Assembly (NCBI RefSeq): GCF_029846115.1
Contig: NZ_JARVZZ010000001.1
Location: forward strand, 1,550,001 to 1,614,000
DNA length: 64,000 nucleotides
Reading direction: 5' to 3'
Source of the DNA: Serratia marcescens
GTDB lineage: Bacteria; Pseudomonadota; Gammaproteobacteria; Enterobacterales; Enterobacteriaceae
Part shown: piece after piece, positions 45,484-54,891 of the stretch
Numbering within the stretch: the stretch's first letter is position 1
How the letters are laid out: each line of letters starts with the position of its first letter
Position numbers and translations under genes: made by a program
Notes under the pieces: generated by a model
The model's input: only the letters and a program-made list of their open reading frames with translations
Told to the model about the DNA's origin: nothing
Databases searched by the model: none

Positions 45484-46761
45484 ATGCAACTCATCATGAG
45501 TCTGGTTGGCATGGCGGTGCTGATCGCCATTGCGGTGCTGCTCTCCAGCAACCGCCGGGCCATCAAACTGCGCACCGTCGTGTGGGCGTTCATCATCCAG
45601 GTCGGCATCGGTGCGCTGGTGCTGTACGTGCCGCTGGGCCGCAGCATCCTCGGCAGTATGTCTAACGGTGTGGCAAACGTTATCGCCTACGGCAATCAGG
45701 GCATTTCGTTCATTTTCGGCGGGCTGGTGTCCGACAAGATGTTCGAGGTGTTCGGCGGCGGCGGCTTCGTGTTCGCGCTGCGCGTCCTGCCGGTGATCGT
45801 GTTCTTCTCCTCGCTGATTGCGGTGCTGTACTACCTCGGCATCATGCAGTTGGTGATCCGCGTGCTGGGCGGCGGCCTGCACAAGCTGCTGGGCACCTCG
45901 CGCACCGAATCGCTGTCGGCGACCGCCAACATTTTCGTTGGCCAGACCGAAGCGCCGCTGGTGGTGCGTCCGTATATCGCCACCATGAGCCAGTCAGAAC
46001 TGTTCGCCGTGATGTGCGGCGGCCTGGCCTCGGTAGCCGGTTCGGTGTTGGCGGGGTACGCCCAGATGGGCGTGCCGCTGGAATACCTGATCGCCGCGTC
46101 CTTCATGGCCGCGCCGGGCGGGCTGCTGTTCGCCAAGCTGATGGTGCCGGAAACCGAGCAGACCCACGATAAAGACGATGCGATGAAACTGATCGCCGAA
46201 GAAGAGCGTCCGGCCAACGTGATCGACGCGGCGGCTTCCGGCGCGGCTTCCGGCATGCAGCTGGCGCTGAACGTCGGTGCGATGCTGCTGGCGTTTATCG
46301 CGCTGATCGCCCTGCTCAACGGCATTCTCGGTGGCATCGGCGGTTGGTTCGATTACCCGCAGCTGTCGCTTGAACTGATCCTCGGCTGGGTGTTCTCGCC
46401 GATCGCCTTCCTGATCGGCGTGCCGTGGAGCGAGGCGATGACCGCCGGTTCGTTTATCGGCCAGAAGATCATCGTCAACGAGTTCGTCGCCTACATGAAC
46501 TTCGGCGCCTATCTGCGTCCGGACGACGTGGTGGCGGCGGAAGGCCTGCAGGTGCTGTCGGCCCATACCAAGGCGATCATCTCCTTCGCGCTGTGCGGCT
46601 TCGCCAACCTCTCCTCGGTGGCGATCCTGCTGGGCGGTCTGGGCAGCATGGCGCCCAACCGTCGCCACGACATCGCGCGTTTCGGTCTGAAGGCCGTCGC
46701 GGCGGGCACGCTGTCCAACCTGATGAGCGCTACCATCGCCGGTTTCTTCCTGGCGCTGTAA
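45484..46761 (+). CDS. NupC-family concentrative nucleoside transporter
   Basis: A 425-residue nucleoside:H+ symporter. It has the CNT family signatures [16 protein letters not shown] and [20 protein letters not shown] and about ten hydrophobic segments. It brings nucleosides in for the deo enzymes encoded immediately downstream. The promoter at 45309-45404 and the deo promoter share CRP control. NupC is the nearest E. coli name, but YeiJ/YeiM paralogues are very similar, so no symbol is given. The leader carries no obvious riboswitch. Confidence 0.9.
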   Translation: MQLIMSLVGMAVLIAIAVLLSSNRRAIKLRTVVWAFIIQVGIGALVLYVPLGRSILGSMSNGVANVIAYGNQGISFIFGGLVSDKMFEVFGGGGFVFALRVLPVIVFFSSLIAVLYYLGIMQLVIRVLGGGLHKLLGTSRTESLSATANIFVGQTEAPLVVRPYIATMSQSELFAVMCGGLASVAGSVLAGYAQMGVPLEYLIAASFMAAPGGLLFAKLMVPETEQTHDKDDAMKLIAEEERPANVIDAAASGAASGMQLALNVGAMLLAFIALIALLNGILGGIGGWFDYPQLSLELILGWVFSPIAFLIGVPWSEAMTAGSFIGQKIIVNEFVAYMNFGAYLRPDDVVAAEGLQVLSAHTKAIISFALCGFANLSSVAILLGGLGSMAPNRRHDIARFGLKAVAAGTLSNLMSATIAGFFLAL

Positions 46762-46773
46762 GCCATCCCGGAG

Positions 46774-46799
46774 CCCGCGACGGCGCGACCGATCGCGGG
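46774..46799 (+). terminator. Hairpin after the nucleoside transporter gene
   Basis: CCCGCGA / TCGCGGG with a 12-base loop starts 12 bases past the stop. No T-run; a second, better stem follows at 46822. Confidence 0.35.
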
Positions 46800-46821
46800 A
46801 CTCCGCCTATACTCTAAGCAA

Positions 46822-46844
46822 CGCGGGTGCTTGCCGCACCCGCG
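46822..46844 (+). terminator. Second hairpin before the deo promoter
   Basis: A perfect 9-bp stem, CGCGGGTGC / GCACCCGCG, with loop TTGCC, followed by ATCTTC and later a CTTCTTT stretch. It likely insulates the deo operon from the transporter gene. Confidence 0.5.
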
Positions 46845-46870
46845 ATCTTCAGCCGCTTCTTTAGCGAATT

Positions 46871-46914
46871 TGTGAACGATATCGCGTTATTTTGTGATGT
46901 TCTTCACATATAAT
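46871..46914 (+). promoter_or_regulatory. deo operon promoter with two CRP-like sites
   Basis: TGTGA-N6-TCGCG (46871-46886) and TGTGA-N6-TCACA (46893-46908, perfect) are 22 bases apart. TATAAT at 46909-46914 touches the second. With that -10 box the first CRP site is centred near -42. Alternative -10 boxes, TACAGT (46925) and TATAGT (46940), would change the geometry. No clear DeoR operator was found. Confidence 0.6.
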
Positions 46915-47131
46915 TCCGGTCTGTTACAGTGCTATTTCATATAGTGTGACGATGAACGCGAATCGCCCCCGGCATTCGTGTTCAAATAGCTATTACTGGC
47001 CGGCCGCAAGGCGGGTGGCCATGTGCGGTGAGAAGGATCTCAGTTGCCGCCGCGGGAACGCCGTTCCCCTGCGCTATCTTCATGGAACCAAGTCCGCTCG
47101 CCAACACCCAGGTACTCAGTTGGAGAGTTTT

Positions 47132-47911
47132 ATGACCGAATTAACCGCAGCAGCGCAACGTGCGCTGAACCTGATGGATTTAACCACGCTGAATGATGAT
47201 GACACCGACGAGAAAGTGATCGCCCTCTGTCGTCAGGCCAACAGCCCGGCCGGCCACACGGCGGCCATCTGTATCTACCCGCGTTTTATTCCGGTAGCGC
47301 GCAAGGCGCTGCGCGAGCAAGGCACGCCGGATATCCGTATCGCCACCGTGACCAACTTCCCGCATGGCAACGACGATATCGACATCGCGCTGGCGGAAAC
47401 CCGCGCGGCCATCGCCTATGGCGCGGATGAAGTGGACGTGGTGTTCCCTTACCGCGCGCTGATCGCCGGCAACGAACAGGTCGGCTTCGAGCTGGTGAAA
47501 CAGTGCAAGCAGGCTTGTCAGGCGGCCAACGTGCTGCTGAAAGTGATCATCGAAACCGGTGAGCTGAAGCAGGCCGACCTGATCCGCAAGGCGTCCGAGA
47601 TTGCCATCAAGGCCGGGGCGGACTTTATCAAGACCTCCACCGGTAAGGTGTCGGTCAATGCCACTTTGGAGAGCGCCGAGCTGATGATGTCGGTGATCCG
47701 CGATCTGGGCGTGGCGAAGACCGTGGGCTTCAAGCCGGCCGGCGGCGTGCGCACCGCGGAAGACGCGCTGCATTATCTGCAACTTGCCGATCGTATTCTG
47801 GGCGAAGGCTGGGCCGATGCGCGGCATTTCCGCTTTGGCGCTTCCAGCCTGCTGGCCAGCTTGCTGACCGCGCTGGGCCACCAGACCCAGACCGCCGGCG
47901 GCGGCTACTGA
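47132..47911 (+). CDS. deoC: Deoxyribose-phosphate aldolase
   Basis: A 259-residue class I aldolase that splits deoxyribose 5-phosphate to glyceraldehyde 3-phosphate and acetaldehyde. The Schiff-base lysine is in [11 protein letters not shown] and the second lysine in [11 protein letters not shown]. The start at 47132 ([12 protein letters not shown]) matches E. coli and follows TTGGAGAG; the longer open frame upstream is leader. It is the first gene of the deo operon, with a leader of about 200 bases. Confidence 0.95.
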   Translation: MTELTAAAQRALNLMDLTTLNDDDTDEKVIALCRQANSPAGHTAAICIYPRFIPVARKALREQGTPDIRIATVTNFPHGNDDIDIALAETRAAIAYGADEVDVVFPYRALIAGNEQVGFELVKQCKQACQAANVLLKVIIETGELKQADLIRKASEIAIKAGADFIKTSTGKVSVNATLESAELMMSVIRDLGVAKTVGFKPAGGVRTAEDALHYLQLADRILGEGWADARHFRFGASSLLASLLTALGHQTQTAGGGY

Positions 47912-47977
47912 TCGATTTCGTTGGCGGGCGCCAGGCGCGCCCGTCTGCACCGACTCTCGGCGACACAGGGGGATGCC

Positions 47978-49303
47978 TTGTTCCTGGCTCAAGAAATTAT
48001 TCGTAAGAAACGCGACGGCCAGCCGTTAAGCGAAGCGGAAATCCGCTTTTTCATCAACGGCATTCGCGACAACGTGGTGTCGGAAGGGCAGATCGCCGCG
48101 CTGGCGATGACCATTTACTTCCATGACATGAGCATGCCGGAGCGCGTGGCGCTCACCATGGCGATGCGCGATTCCGGCACCGTGCTGGATTGGAAGAGTC
48201 TGGCGCTGAATGGCCCGATCGTCGACAAGCATTCGACCGGCGGCGTGGGCGACGTGACCTCGCTGATGCTTGGCCCGATGGTGGCGGCCTGCGGCGGCTA
48301 TGTGCCGATGATCTCCGGCCGTGGCCTGGGGCATACCGGCGGCACGCTGGACAAGCTGGAAGCCATTCCGGGCTTCAATATTTTCCCGGACGATAACGCC
48401 TTCCGCAAAATCATTCAGGACGTCGGCGTGGCGATCATCGGCCAGACCAGTTCGCTGGCGCCGGCGGACAAACGTTTCTACGCCACTCGCGACATTACCG
48501 CCACCGTGGATTCGATCCCGCTGATCACCGCCTCCATTCTGGCCAAGAAGCTGGCGGAAGGGCTGGATGCGCTGGTGATGGACGTGAAGGTCGGCTCCGG
48601 CGCCTTTATGCCGACCTATGCGCTGTCGCAAGACTTGGCGCAGGCGATCGTCGGCGTGGCCAACGGCGCGGGCTGCAAGACCACCGCGCTGCTGACCGAC
48701 ATGAACCAGGTGCTGGCCTCCAGCGCCGGCAACGCGGTGGAAGTGCGCGAAGCGGTGCGCTTCCTGACCGGCGAATACCGCAACCCGCGCCTGCTGGAAG
48801 TGACGCTGGCGCTGTGCGTGGAAATGCTGCTGTCCGGCGGCCTGGCGCAAGACGAGGCCGATGCGCGCGCCAAACTGCAGGCGGTGCTGGACAACGGCAA
48901 GGCGGCGGAGGTGTTTGGCCGCATGGTGGCGGCGCAGCAGGGGCCGATAGACTTCGTCGAACGCTACGATAGCTATCTGCCGGCGGCAACGCTGAGCAAG
49001 CCGGTGTATGCTGAAAAGTCGGGCATCATCAGCGCCATGGATACCCGCGCGCTGGGCATGGCGGTGGTGTCGCTGGGCGGCGGCCGTCGTCGGGCGAGCG
49101 ACGCCATCGACTACAGCGTTGGCCTGACCGAGGTGGCGCGCCTGGGCGATAAAGTGGATGCCCAGCAGCCGCTGGCGATGATCCACGCCAACGATGAAGA
49201 GAGCTGGCAGCAGGCGGCCGATGCGGTGCGCAGCGCAATGACGCTGAGCGACAAGGCGCCGGAGGCGACGCCGGTGGTGTATAAGCGCATCACTCAAGCG
49301 TGA
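47978..49303 (+). CDS. deoA: Thymidine phosphorylase
   Basis: A 441-residue enzyme that converts thymidine and phosphate to thymine and deoxyribose 1-phosphate. Landmarks are [19 protein letters not shown] with the phosphate loop, and [16 protein letters not shown]. The start is TTG at 47978, preceded by GGGGGA; it gives [14 protein letters not shown] where E. coli has [14 protein letters not shown]. The in-frame GTG/ATG-type codons further upstream lie within the gap after deoC. An ERIC element follows 9 bases after the stop. Confidence 0.94.
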   Translation: MFLAQEIIRKKRDGQPLSEAEIRFFINGIRDNVVSEGQIAALAMTIYFHDMSMPERVALTMAMRDSGTVLDWKSLALNGPIVDKHSTGGVGDVTSLMLGPMVAACGGYVPMISGRGLGHTGGTLDKLEAIPGFNIFPDDNAFRKIIQDVGVAIIGQTSSLAPADKRFYATRDITATVDSIPLITASILAKKLAEGLDALVMDVKVGSGAFMPTYALSQDLAQAIVGVANGAGCKTTALLTDMNQVLASSAGNAVEVREAVRFLTGEYRNPRLLEVTLALCVEMLLSGGLAQDEADARAKLQAVLDNGKAAEVFGRMVAAQQGPIDFVERYDSYLPAATLSKPVYAEKSGIISAMDTRALGMAVVSLGGGRRRASDAIDYSVGLTEVARLGDKVDAQQPLAMIHANDEESWQQAADAVRSAMTLSDKAPEATPVVYKRITQA

Positions 49304-49311
49304 TGACCCTC

Positions 49312-49418
49312 GTCTTTCAAGCCGTAGCGTTGTTGGCTGCACGCGTGCACCCCAGTCACTTATTTGAGTAAGCTCCTGGGGATACACGCGCTAGCCGCCT
49401 AGCTACAACTTGAAATCC
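49312..49418 (+). repeat. ERIC element, copy 2, between deoA and deoB
   Basis: CACCCCAGTCACTTATTTGA and GTAAGCTCCTGGGGATACAC match the ERIC core; the ends CTTTCAAGCCGTAGCG and AGCTACAACTTGAAA are inverted. It is transcribed within the deo message and can fold into a long hairpin. Confidence 0.88.
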
Positions 49419-49496
49419 ATTGGGTCTAAATTTAGAGAATAAGGGCGATTGCAGTCTTGCGGTCGCAATAGCGTGAGAACACGCAGGAGAGCACAG

Positions 49497-50720
49497 ATGA
49501 AACGCACATTTATTATGGTATTGGACTCCTTCGGCATCGGCGCCAGCGAAGACGCCGAACGTTTTGGCGACCAGGGTTCCGACACCCTGGGCCACATCGC
49601 CGAGGTTTGCGCGCGCGGTGAGGCCAACGTGGGCCGCCAGGGGCCGCTGACGCTGCCTAACCTCAGCCGTCTGGGCCTCGGTAAAGCAGCGGAAGAATCC
49701 ACCGGCAACTTCCCGCAGGGGCTGGATCGCAACGCCGACATCATCGGCGCTTACGCTTACGCCAGCGAACTCTCTTCCGGTAAAGACACGCCGTCGGGCC
49801 ACTGGGAAATCGCCGGCGTACCGGTACTGTTCGACTGGGGCTACTTCAAGGACGAGCACAACAGCTTCCCGCAGGCGCTACTGGATAAGCTGGTGGAGCG
49901 CGCCAAGCTGCCGGGTTACCTGGGCAACTGCCACTCATCCGGCACCGTGATCCTCGATCAGCTGGGCGAAGAGCACATGAAAACCGGCAAGCCGATTTTC
50001 TATACCTCCGCCGACTCGGTGTTCCAGATTGCCTGTCATGAAGAAACCTTCGGCCTGGATCGCCTGTACGAGCTGTGCGAAATCGCGCGTGAAGAGTTGA
50101 CCGAAGGCGGGTACAACATCGGCCGCGTGATCGCGCGTCCGTTCGTCGGCGACAAGCCGGGCCACTTCCAGCGCACCGGCAACCGCCACGATCTGGCGGT
50201 AGAGCCGCCGGCGCCGACCGTGCTGAAAAAGCTGGTGGACGAGAAGGGCGGTGAAGTGGTGTCGATCGGTAAAATCGCCGACATCTACGCCAACGTCGGC
50301 ATCACCAAGAAGGTGAAGGCGACCGGCATCGACGCGCTGTTCGACGCGACCCTGATCGAAATGGAAAAGGCCGGCGACAACACCATCGTGTTCACCAACT
50401 TCGTGGACTTTGACTCCTCCTATGGCCACCGCCGCGACGTGGCGGGCTACGCCGCCGCGCTGGAGCTGTTCGACCGCCGCCTGCCGGAGCTGCTGAAGCT
50501 GGTGAAAGACGAAGACATCATCATCTTCACCGCCGACCACGGCTGCGACCCGACCTGGCCGGGCACCGACCACACCCGCGAACATATCCCGGTGCTGGTT
50601 TACGGCCCGAAAGTGAAGCCGGGCTCACTGGGCCACCGCGAGACCTTCGCCGACATCGGCCAGACCGTCGCCAATTACTTTGGCCTGTCGCCGATGGATT
50701 ACGGTAAGACCCTGTTCTAA
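49497..50720 (+). CDS. deoB: Phosphopentomutase
   Basis: A 407-residue Mn-dependent mutase of the alkaline-phosphatase superfamily that interconverts (deoxy)ribose 1- and 5-phosphate. The N-terminal metal site [22 protein letters not shown] with the phosphorylated threonine, and the late [20 protein letters not shown] are all intact. The start at 49497 follows GCAGGAGAGCACAG. It is flanked on both sides by ERIC elements in the same orientation. Confidence 0.95.
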   Translation: MKRTFIMVLDSFGIGASEDAERFGDQGSDTLGHIAEVCARGEANVGRQGPLTLPNLSRLGLGKAAEESTGNFPQGLDRNADIIGAYAYASELSSGKDTPSGHWEIAGVPVLFDWGYFKDEHNSFPQALLDKLVERAKLPGYLGNCHSSGTVILDQLGEEHMKTGKPIFYTSADSVFQIACHEETFGLDRLYELCEIAREELTEGGYNIGRVIARPFVGDKPGHFQRTGNRHDLAVEPPAPTVLKKLVDEKGGEVVSIGKIADIYANVGITKKVKATGIDALFDATLIEMEKAGDNTIVFTNFVDFDSSYGHRRDVAGYAAALELFDRRLPELLKLVKDEDIIIFTADHGCDPTWPGTDHTREHIPVLVYGPKVKPGSLGHRETFADIGQTVANYFGLSPMDYGKTLF

Positions 50721-50725
50721 GCCCT

Positions 50726-50838
50726 GTCTTTCAAGCCGCAGCGTTGTTAGCTTCACGCGTGAACCCCAGTCACTTACTCAAGTAAGCTCCTGGGGATTCA
50801 CCCGCTAGCTGCCTAGCTGCAACTCGAAATTCAAGGCT
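50726..50838 (+). repeat. ERIC element, copy 3, between deoB and deoD
   Basis: AACCCCAGTCACTTACTCAA and GTAAGCTCCTGGGGATTCAC match the ERIC primer regions almost exactly. The ends CTTTCAAGCCGCAGCG and AGCTGCAACTCGAAA are inverted. It has the same orientation as the copy 1.4 kb upstream. Confidence 0.9.
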
Positions 50839-50886
50839 TAGATGTTTGACGTTTTTATTAAATAAGATTTCTAAAGGAAGAAAATT

Positions 50887-51618
50887 ATGGCTACGCCGCA
50901 CATTAATGCTGAGATGGGTGATTTCGCTGACGTAGTACTGATGCCGGGCGATCCGCTGCGTGCAAAATACATCGCCGAAACCTTCCTGGAAGGCGCGGTG
51001 GAAGTGAACAACGTGCGCGGCATGTTGGGCTTCACCGGCACCTACAAAGGCCGCCGCATCTCCGTAATGGGCCACGGCATGGGCATCCCGTCCTGCTCCA
51101 TCTATGCGCGCGAGCTGATCGCCGAATTCGGCGTGAAGAAGATCATTCGCGTGGGCTCCTGCGGCGCGGTGCGTGACGATATCAAACTGCGTGACGTGGT
51201 GATCGGCATGGGCGCGTGCACCGACTCCAAGGTGAACCGTCTGCGCTTCAAGGACAACGACTACGCGGCGATCGCCGACTTCGACATGGTGCGCAATGCG
51301 GTCGACGCGGCGGCGGCGCAGGGCATCCCGGCGCGCGTGGGCAACATCTTCTCCGCCGATCTGTTCTACACGCCGGATCCGGACATGTTCCAGGTGATGA
51401 AGAAGTACGGCATCCTGGGCGTGGAAATGGAAGCGGCCGGCATCTACGGCGTGGCGGCGGAGCTGTACGAAGAGTTCGGCTGCAAGGCGCTGACCATCTG
51501 CACCGTGTCCGACCACATCCTGCGTCACGAGGCGACCACGGCGGCGGAACGCCAGACCACCTTTAACGAAATGATCGTTATCGCGCTGGAATCCGTACTG
51601 CTGGGCGACAAAGCGTAA
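50887..51618 (+). CDS. deoD: Purine-nucleoside phosphorylase, DeoD type
   Basis: A 243-residue hexameric-type phosphorylase that releases purine bases from nucleosides to give (deoxy)ribose 1-phosphate. The family segments [48 protein letters not shown] and the catalytic Asp of TVSDHI are intact. AAAGGAAG precedes the ATG. It is the last gene of the deo operon; a GC hairpin follows at 51625. Confidence 0.95.
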   Translation: MATPHINAEMGDFADVVLMPGDPLRAKYIAETFLEGAVEVNNVRGMLGFTGTYKGRRISVMGHGMGIPSCSIYARELIAEFGVKKIIRVGSCGAVRDDIKLRDVVIGMGACTDSKVNRLRFKDNDYAAIADFDMVRNAVDAAAAQGIPARVGNIFSADLFYTPDPDMFQVMKKYGILGVEMEAAGIYGVAAELYEEFGCKALTICTVSDHILRHEATTAAERQTTFNEMIVIALESVLLGDKA

Positions 51619-51624
51619 TACTCC

Positions 51625-51649
51625 GGCGGGCGTCATCATGGCGCCCGCC
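51625..51649 (+). terminator. Hairpin after deoD
   Basis: GGCGGGCG / CGCCCGCC, an 8-bp stem with a nine-base loop, begins 6 bases past the stop. It is followed by TGTCAATCTATTCATT, a poor T-run. Confidence 0.55.
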
Positions 51650-51651
51650 TG

Positions 51652-51751
51652 TCAATCTATTCATTCCGCTTGGCCAGTTTTGGCTAACGCTTTACCTTTC
51701 TGCCGTTTAACGCTATTACTTCCTCTATCAATCTATTCATCAATCTATTCA
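51652..51751 (+). repeat. Three copies of a 12-bp repeat before yjjJ
   Basis: TCAATCTATTCA occurs at 51652, 51728 and 51740; the last two are in perfect tandem and end 4 bases before the yjjJ start codon. They occupy the place where a ribosome site is expected. Confidence 0.7.
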
Positions 51752-51755
51752 TCTG

Positions 51756-53099
51756 ATGATCACCGTTGAACAAGTTTTGCGTCATGGGCCAGCTACGGCT
51801 CGTCAACTGACAGAAGCGTTAGGCATCAGCCAGCCGACGCTATCGCGCCGTATCCGCGAACTGGCGGGCGCAGTATTGATCCTCGGTAAAGGTAAGGCGA
51901 CGCGCTATGTATTGCGGCGCGGGATCGGCGGTGAGAGGCAGTTTCCGCTGTATCGGGTTGATGAACGGGGTAAGGCGCACCTGTTTGCCACACTTTACCC
52001 GCTGTATCCTGCCGATAACTGTGCGGTGTGCGATGAGCGCAGCGGAGAGTGGCAGCTTTATGACGGCATGCCATGGTATTTGAACGACCTGCGGCCGATT
52101 GGCTTTCTCGGGCGAGCCTGGGGAAAAGCAGCGGCGCGCGAGTTGAATTTGCCGGAGGATGTGCGGCGATGGGATGAAGGTCAACGCTTGTTGGCGCTCT
52201 GCCGTTATGGCGAGGACATAACCGGCGATCTGCTGCCTGGTGCCGACAGCTATCAGCGTTGGTTAATGCGGGATACTGCCGTCGCCATCACGGTGGAAGA
52301 TAAAACCGAGCGTTACGCCGCATTGTCTGTCCAGGCGCTGGCCGGGGAACTGGTGGGCTCTTCCGTCGGTGGCGAGCAACCCAAATTTGCCGCCTATGCT
52401 GAGCTGGCGCCTGGGCACCGCGCGCATGTGTTGGTGAAGTTCAGCCTGGCGCCGACGCATGTCATTGCACAGCGCTGGAGCGATTTGCTGATCGCCGAGT
52501 CACTGGCGTTGCAGACGGTCGCCGCTGCGGGATTGCCTGCCGCATCGGCGCAAATCCTGTTCGGCGCCGACCGGCAATGTTTTTTAGAGATTGAGCGCTT
52601 TGATCGCATCGGTGAAGAAGGGCGGGTCGCGATGGTGTCGCTGGAGGCACTGGATGCCGAGTTCAGCGGCAGCGGCCACGCCAACTGGGTCGTGGCCGCC
52701 GAGCGGCTATTGCAGCAAGGGGTGATCAATCACTCAGTCTACCAACGGATTGCCCTGTATTGGGCCTTTGGCCGGTTGATCGCCAACAGTGATATGCATC
52801 AAGGCAACCTGTCGTTCTTGCGAATAACCCAGCGGCCGGTCATGTTGGCGCCTTTGTATGATATGTTGCCGATGGCTTTTGCCCCGGCAAGCAGCGGTAA
52901 TCTGCGCCGCGACGCGGTGGAGATCCGTTTGAGCAACGAGGTGAGCGGCGCCGTCTGGCGGCAAGCGGAGCTATTGGCTCTCGAGTTCTGGCGGCGAACC
53001 GCGCAACATGACGACATCAGCGAGGCGTTCCGGGCGATTGCCGAGCAAATGTTGGTGCAACTGCAGAAGCTGCACGAGCGCATTCAGCGCCTGGCTTGA
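51756..53099 (+). CDS. yjjJ: HipA-like serine/threonine kinase toxin YjjJ (HipH)
   Basis: A 447-residue HipA-family kinase with an N-terminal winged helix (GPATARQLTEALGISQPTLSRRI at about 11-33), a central ATP-binding region (GSSVGGEQPKFAAY, VLVKFS), and the catalytic IANSDMHQGNLSF, where Asp and Asn correspond to the HipA active site, followed by LAPLYDMLPM. E. coli YjjJ (HipH) is a kinase toxin without a cognate antitoxin beside it, and none is seen here. The ATG lacks a clear ribosome site, so translation may be weak; the tandem repeat lies in its place. It is convergent with ytjB. Confidence 0.87.
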   Translation: MITVEQVLRHGPATARQLTEALGISQPTLSRRIRELAGAVLILGKGKATRYVLRRGIGGERQFPLYRVDERGKAHLFATLYPLYPADNCAVCDERSGEWQLYDGMPWYLNDLRPIGFLGRAWGKAAARELNLPEDVRRWDEGQRLLALCRYGEDITGDLLPGADSYQRWLMRDTAVAITVEDKTERYAALSVQALAGELVGSSVGGEQPKFAAYAELAPGHRAHVLVKFSLAPTHVIAQRWSDLLIAESLALQTVAAAGLPAASAQILFGADRQCFLEIERFDRIGEEGRVAMVSLEALDAEFSGSGHANWVVAAERLLQQGVINHSVYQRIALYWAFGRLIANSDMHQGNLSFLRITQRPVMLAPLYDMLPMAFAPASSGNLRRDAVEIRLSNEVSGAVWRQAELLALEFWRRTAQHDDISEAFRAIAEQMLVQLQKLHERIQRLA

Positions 53100-53100
53100 G

Positions 53101-53784
53101 TTACCCCTTCTTCGGCGCTTCCTGTTTTGTTTCCGACGCATCCTCTTCGTCGTCTTCCACCGTATTGCCTTCTGCCAACGGCGTGTTGGCGGTCAACAGG
53201 TACGGCGACTGCTGCCAGCGGCTGCGGCGGTGTTGCAGCAGGGTGCGCGCCAGAATGATGCCGATCGCCAGCGCCAGCAGGATCATCAGGCGCAGCAGGT
53301 TGGTGGTGTTGTCCACCTGCTTGGATTCGGTCGCCAGCACGTGGGTGTCGAGGGTGATGCGGATAAAGCCGATTGGGCCGTCTTTGCCCTGAATGGATTC
53401 GACCAACTGGTGGTTGAAGTAGCTGCCGGCGCGTTTGCCGTCGAGCGACAGGCGATCGCGTATACTTATCTGCTCCCCGGCGTGGGAGACCAGCGTGCCG
53501 TCCAGCTGATACACGCTGACGTCGAGAATGCGGCTGTGATCGGTGAGCTGCTTGAGGATGGCGTCGATGCGCGGGGTGTTGCCGTCGTCGTCCAGCAGCG
53601 GCGCCAGGCTGTAGGCGACCTGTTTGGTCAGCGTCTGCGCCAACTCTTCAACCTGCTCGGATCGCGCCATTTGGTGACTCAGGCTAAAATAAGAGGCGCC
53701 CTGCATCAGCAGCACCAGCAAAGCCAGGCAAATCAGGATAATAGCGGTGCGGTGCAGGCGAAATTTCAGTTTAGCGCGAGCCAT
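53101..53784 (-). CDS. ytjB: SMP-family membrane protein YtjB
   Basis: A 227-residue inner-membrane protein with a helix near the N-terminus (TAIILICLALLVLLMQGASY), a periplasmic domain of about 120 residues and a second helix (LLRLMILLALAIGIILARTL), then an acidic C-terminal tail (EDDEEDASE). This is the Smp/YtjB layout found upstream of serB in enterobacteria. Function unknown. It is divergent from serB and convergent with yjjJ, one base apart. Confidence 0.9.
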   Translation of the reverse strand: MARAKLKFRLHRTAIILICLALLVLLMQGASYFSLSHQMARSEQVEELAQTLTKQVAYSLAPLLDDDGNTPRIDAILKQLTDHSRILDVSVYQLDGTLVSHAGEQISIRDRLSLDGKRAGSYFNHQLVESIQGKDGPIGFIRITLDTHVLATESKQVDNTTNLLRLMILLALAIGIILARTLLQHRRSRWQQSPYLLTANTPLAEGNTVEDDEEDASETKQEAPKKG

Positions 53785-53894
53785 GCAGGTTCCTTGGGCA
53801 TCGGGGACACTTTATGTTGCCAGAACCGCTGGCGATAGGATAGCTTGATGCGTCGTTTTATCATGCAGCGTTTTTGTCCATTCAGGAGTCAATG

Positions 53895-54872
53895 ATGTCA
53901 AACAGTCTGACCTATTGCGATCTTCCGGCGGAGATCTCCCAATGGCCGGGTCTTCCCCTTTCGCTCAGCGGCGACGAAGTGATGCCGCTGGACTACCGGG
54001 CGGGCAATACCGGGTGGCTGTTATACGGCAGAAAGCTGGACAAGGCGCGCATTACGCAATTCCAACGCAAGCTGGGCGCGGCGATGGTGATCGTCACCGC
54101 CTGGGGCGTGGACGATTATCAGGTGGTGCGCCTGGCGGGCACGTTGACGCCGCGCGCCAAGCTGCTGGCGGCGGAGAGCGGGCTGGACGTGGCGCCGCTC
54201 GGCAAGATCCCACACCTACGCACGCCGGGGCTGCTGGTGATGGACATGGATTCGACGGCGATCGAGATCGAGTGCATCGACGAGATCGCCAAGCTGGCGG
54301 GCGTCGGCGAGCAGGTGGCGGAAGTCACCGAACGCGCGATGCGCGGCGAGCTGGACTTTACCGCCAGCCTGCGCCAGCGCGTCGGCACGCTGAAAGGGGC
54401 CGACGCCAACATCCTCAAGCAGGTGCGCGACGAGCTGCCGCTGATGCCGGGGCTGACCAGCCTGGTGGGCAAGCTGCAGGCGATGGGCTGGCATGTGGCG
54501 ATCGCCTCCGGCGGCTTCACCTACTACGCCGAATACCTGCGCAACCGGCTGCGGCTGGTGGCGGCAGCGGCCAATGAGCTGGAGATCCGCGACGGCAAGC
54601 TGACCGGCGAAGTGCTGGGCCCGGTGGTGGACGCACAGTTCAAAGCCGACACGCTGCTGCGGCTGGCAGAGAAGCTGGAGATCCCGCTGGCGCAGACCGT
54701 GGCCATCGGCGACGGCGCCAACGATTTGAAAATGATGCAGGCGGCGGGGTTGGGCATCGCCTACCACGCCAAACCGAAAGTGTATGAAAAAGCGCAGGTG
54801 GCGATCCGGCATGCGGATCTGATGGGCGTGCTGTGTATTCTCACCGGCAGCCTGAAACACGAAGTGCGATAA
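53895..54872 (+). CDS. serB: Phosphoserine phosphatase
   Basis: A 325-residue HAD-family phosphatase, the last step of serine synthesis. The nucleophile motif VMDMDSTAIEIE is at about 115-126, IASGGFT holds motif II, and GDGANDLKMM motif IV. The N-terminal 100 residues form the ACT-like domain. The start at 53895 is 6 bases from AGGAG; an ATG directly before it at 53892 is possible. radA follows within 20 bases, as in E. coli. Confidence 0.95.
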   Translation: MSNSLTYCDLPAEISQWPGLPLSLSGDEVMPLDYRAGNTGWLLYGRKLDKARITQFQRKLGAAMVIVTAWGVDDYQVVRLAGTLTPRAKLLAAESGLDVAPLGKIPHLRTPGLLVMDMDSTAIEIECIDEIAKLAGVGEQVAEVTERAMRGELDFTASLRQRVGTLKGADANILKQVRDELPLMPGLTSLVGKLQAMGWHVAIASGGFTYYAEYLRNRLRLVAAAANELEIRDGKLTGEVLGPVVDAQFKADTLLRLAEKLEIPLAQTVAIGDGANDLKMMQAAGLGIAYHAKPKVYEKAQVAIRHADLMGVLCILTGSLKHEVR

Positions 54873-54891
54873 CGAAAGATTGAGGTAAGAC

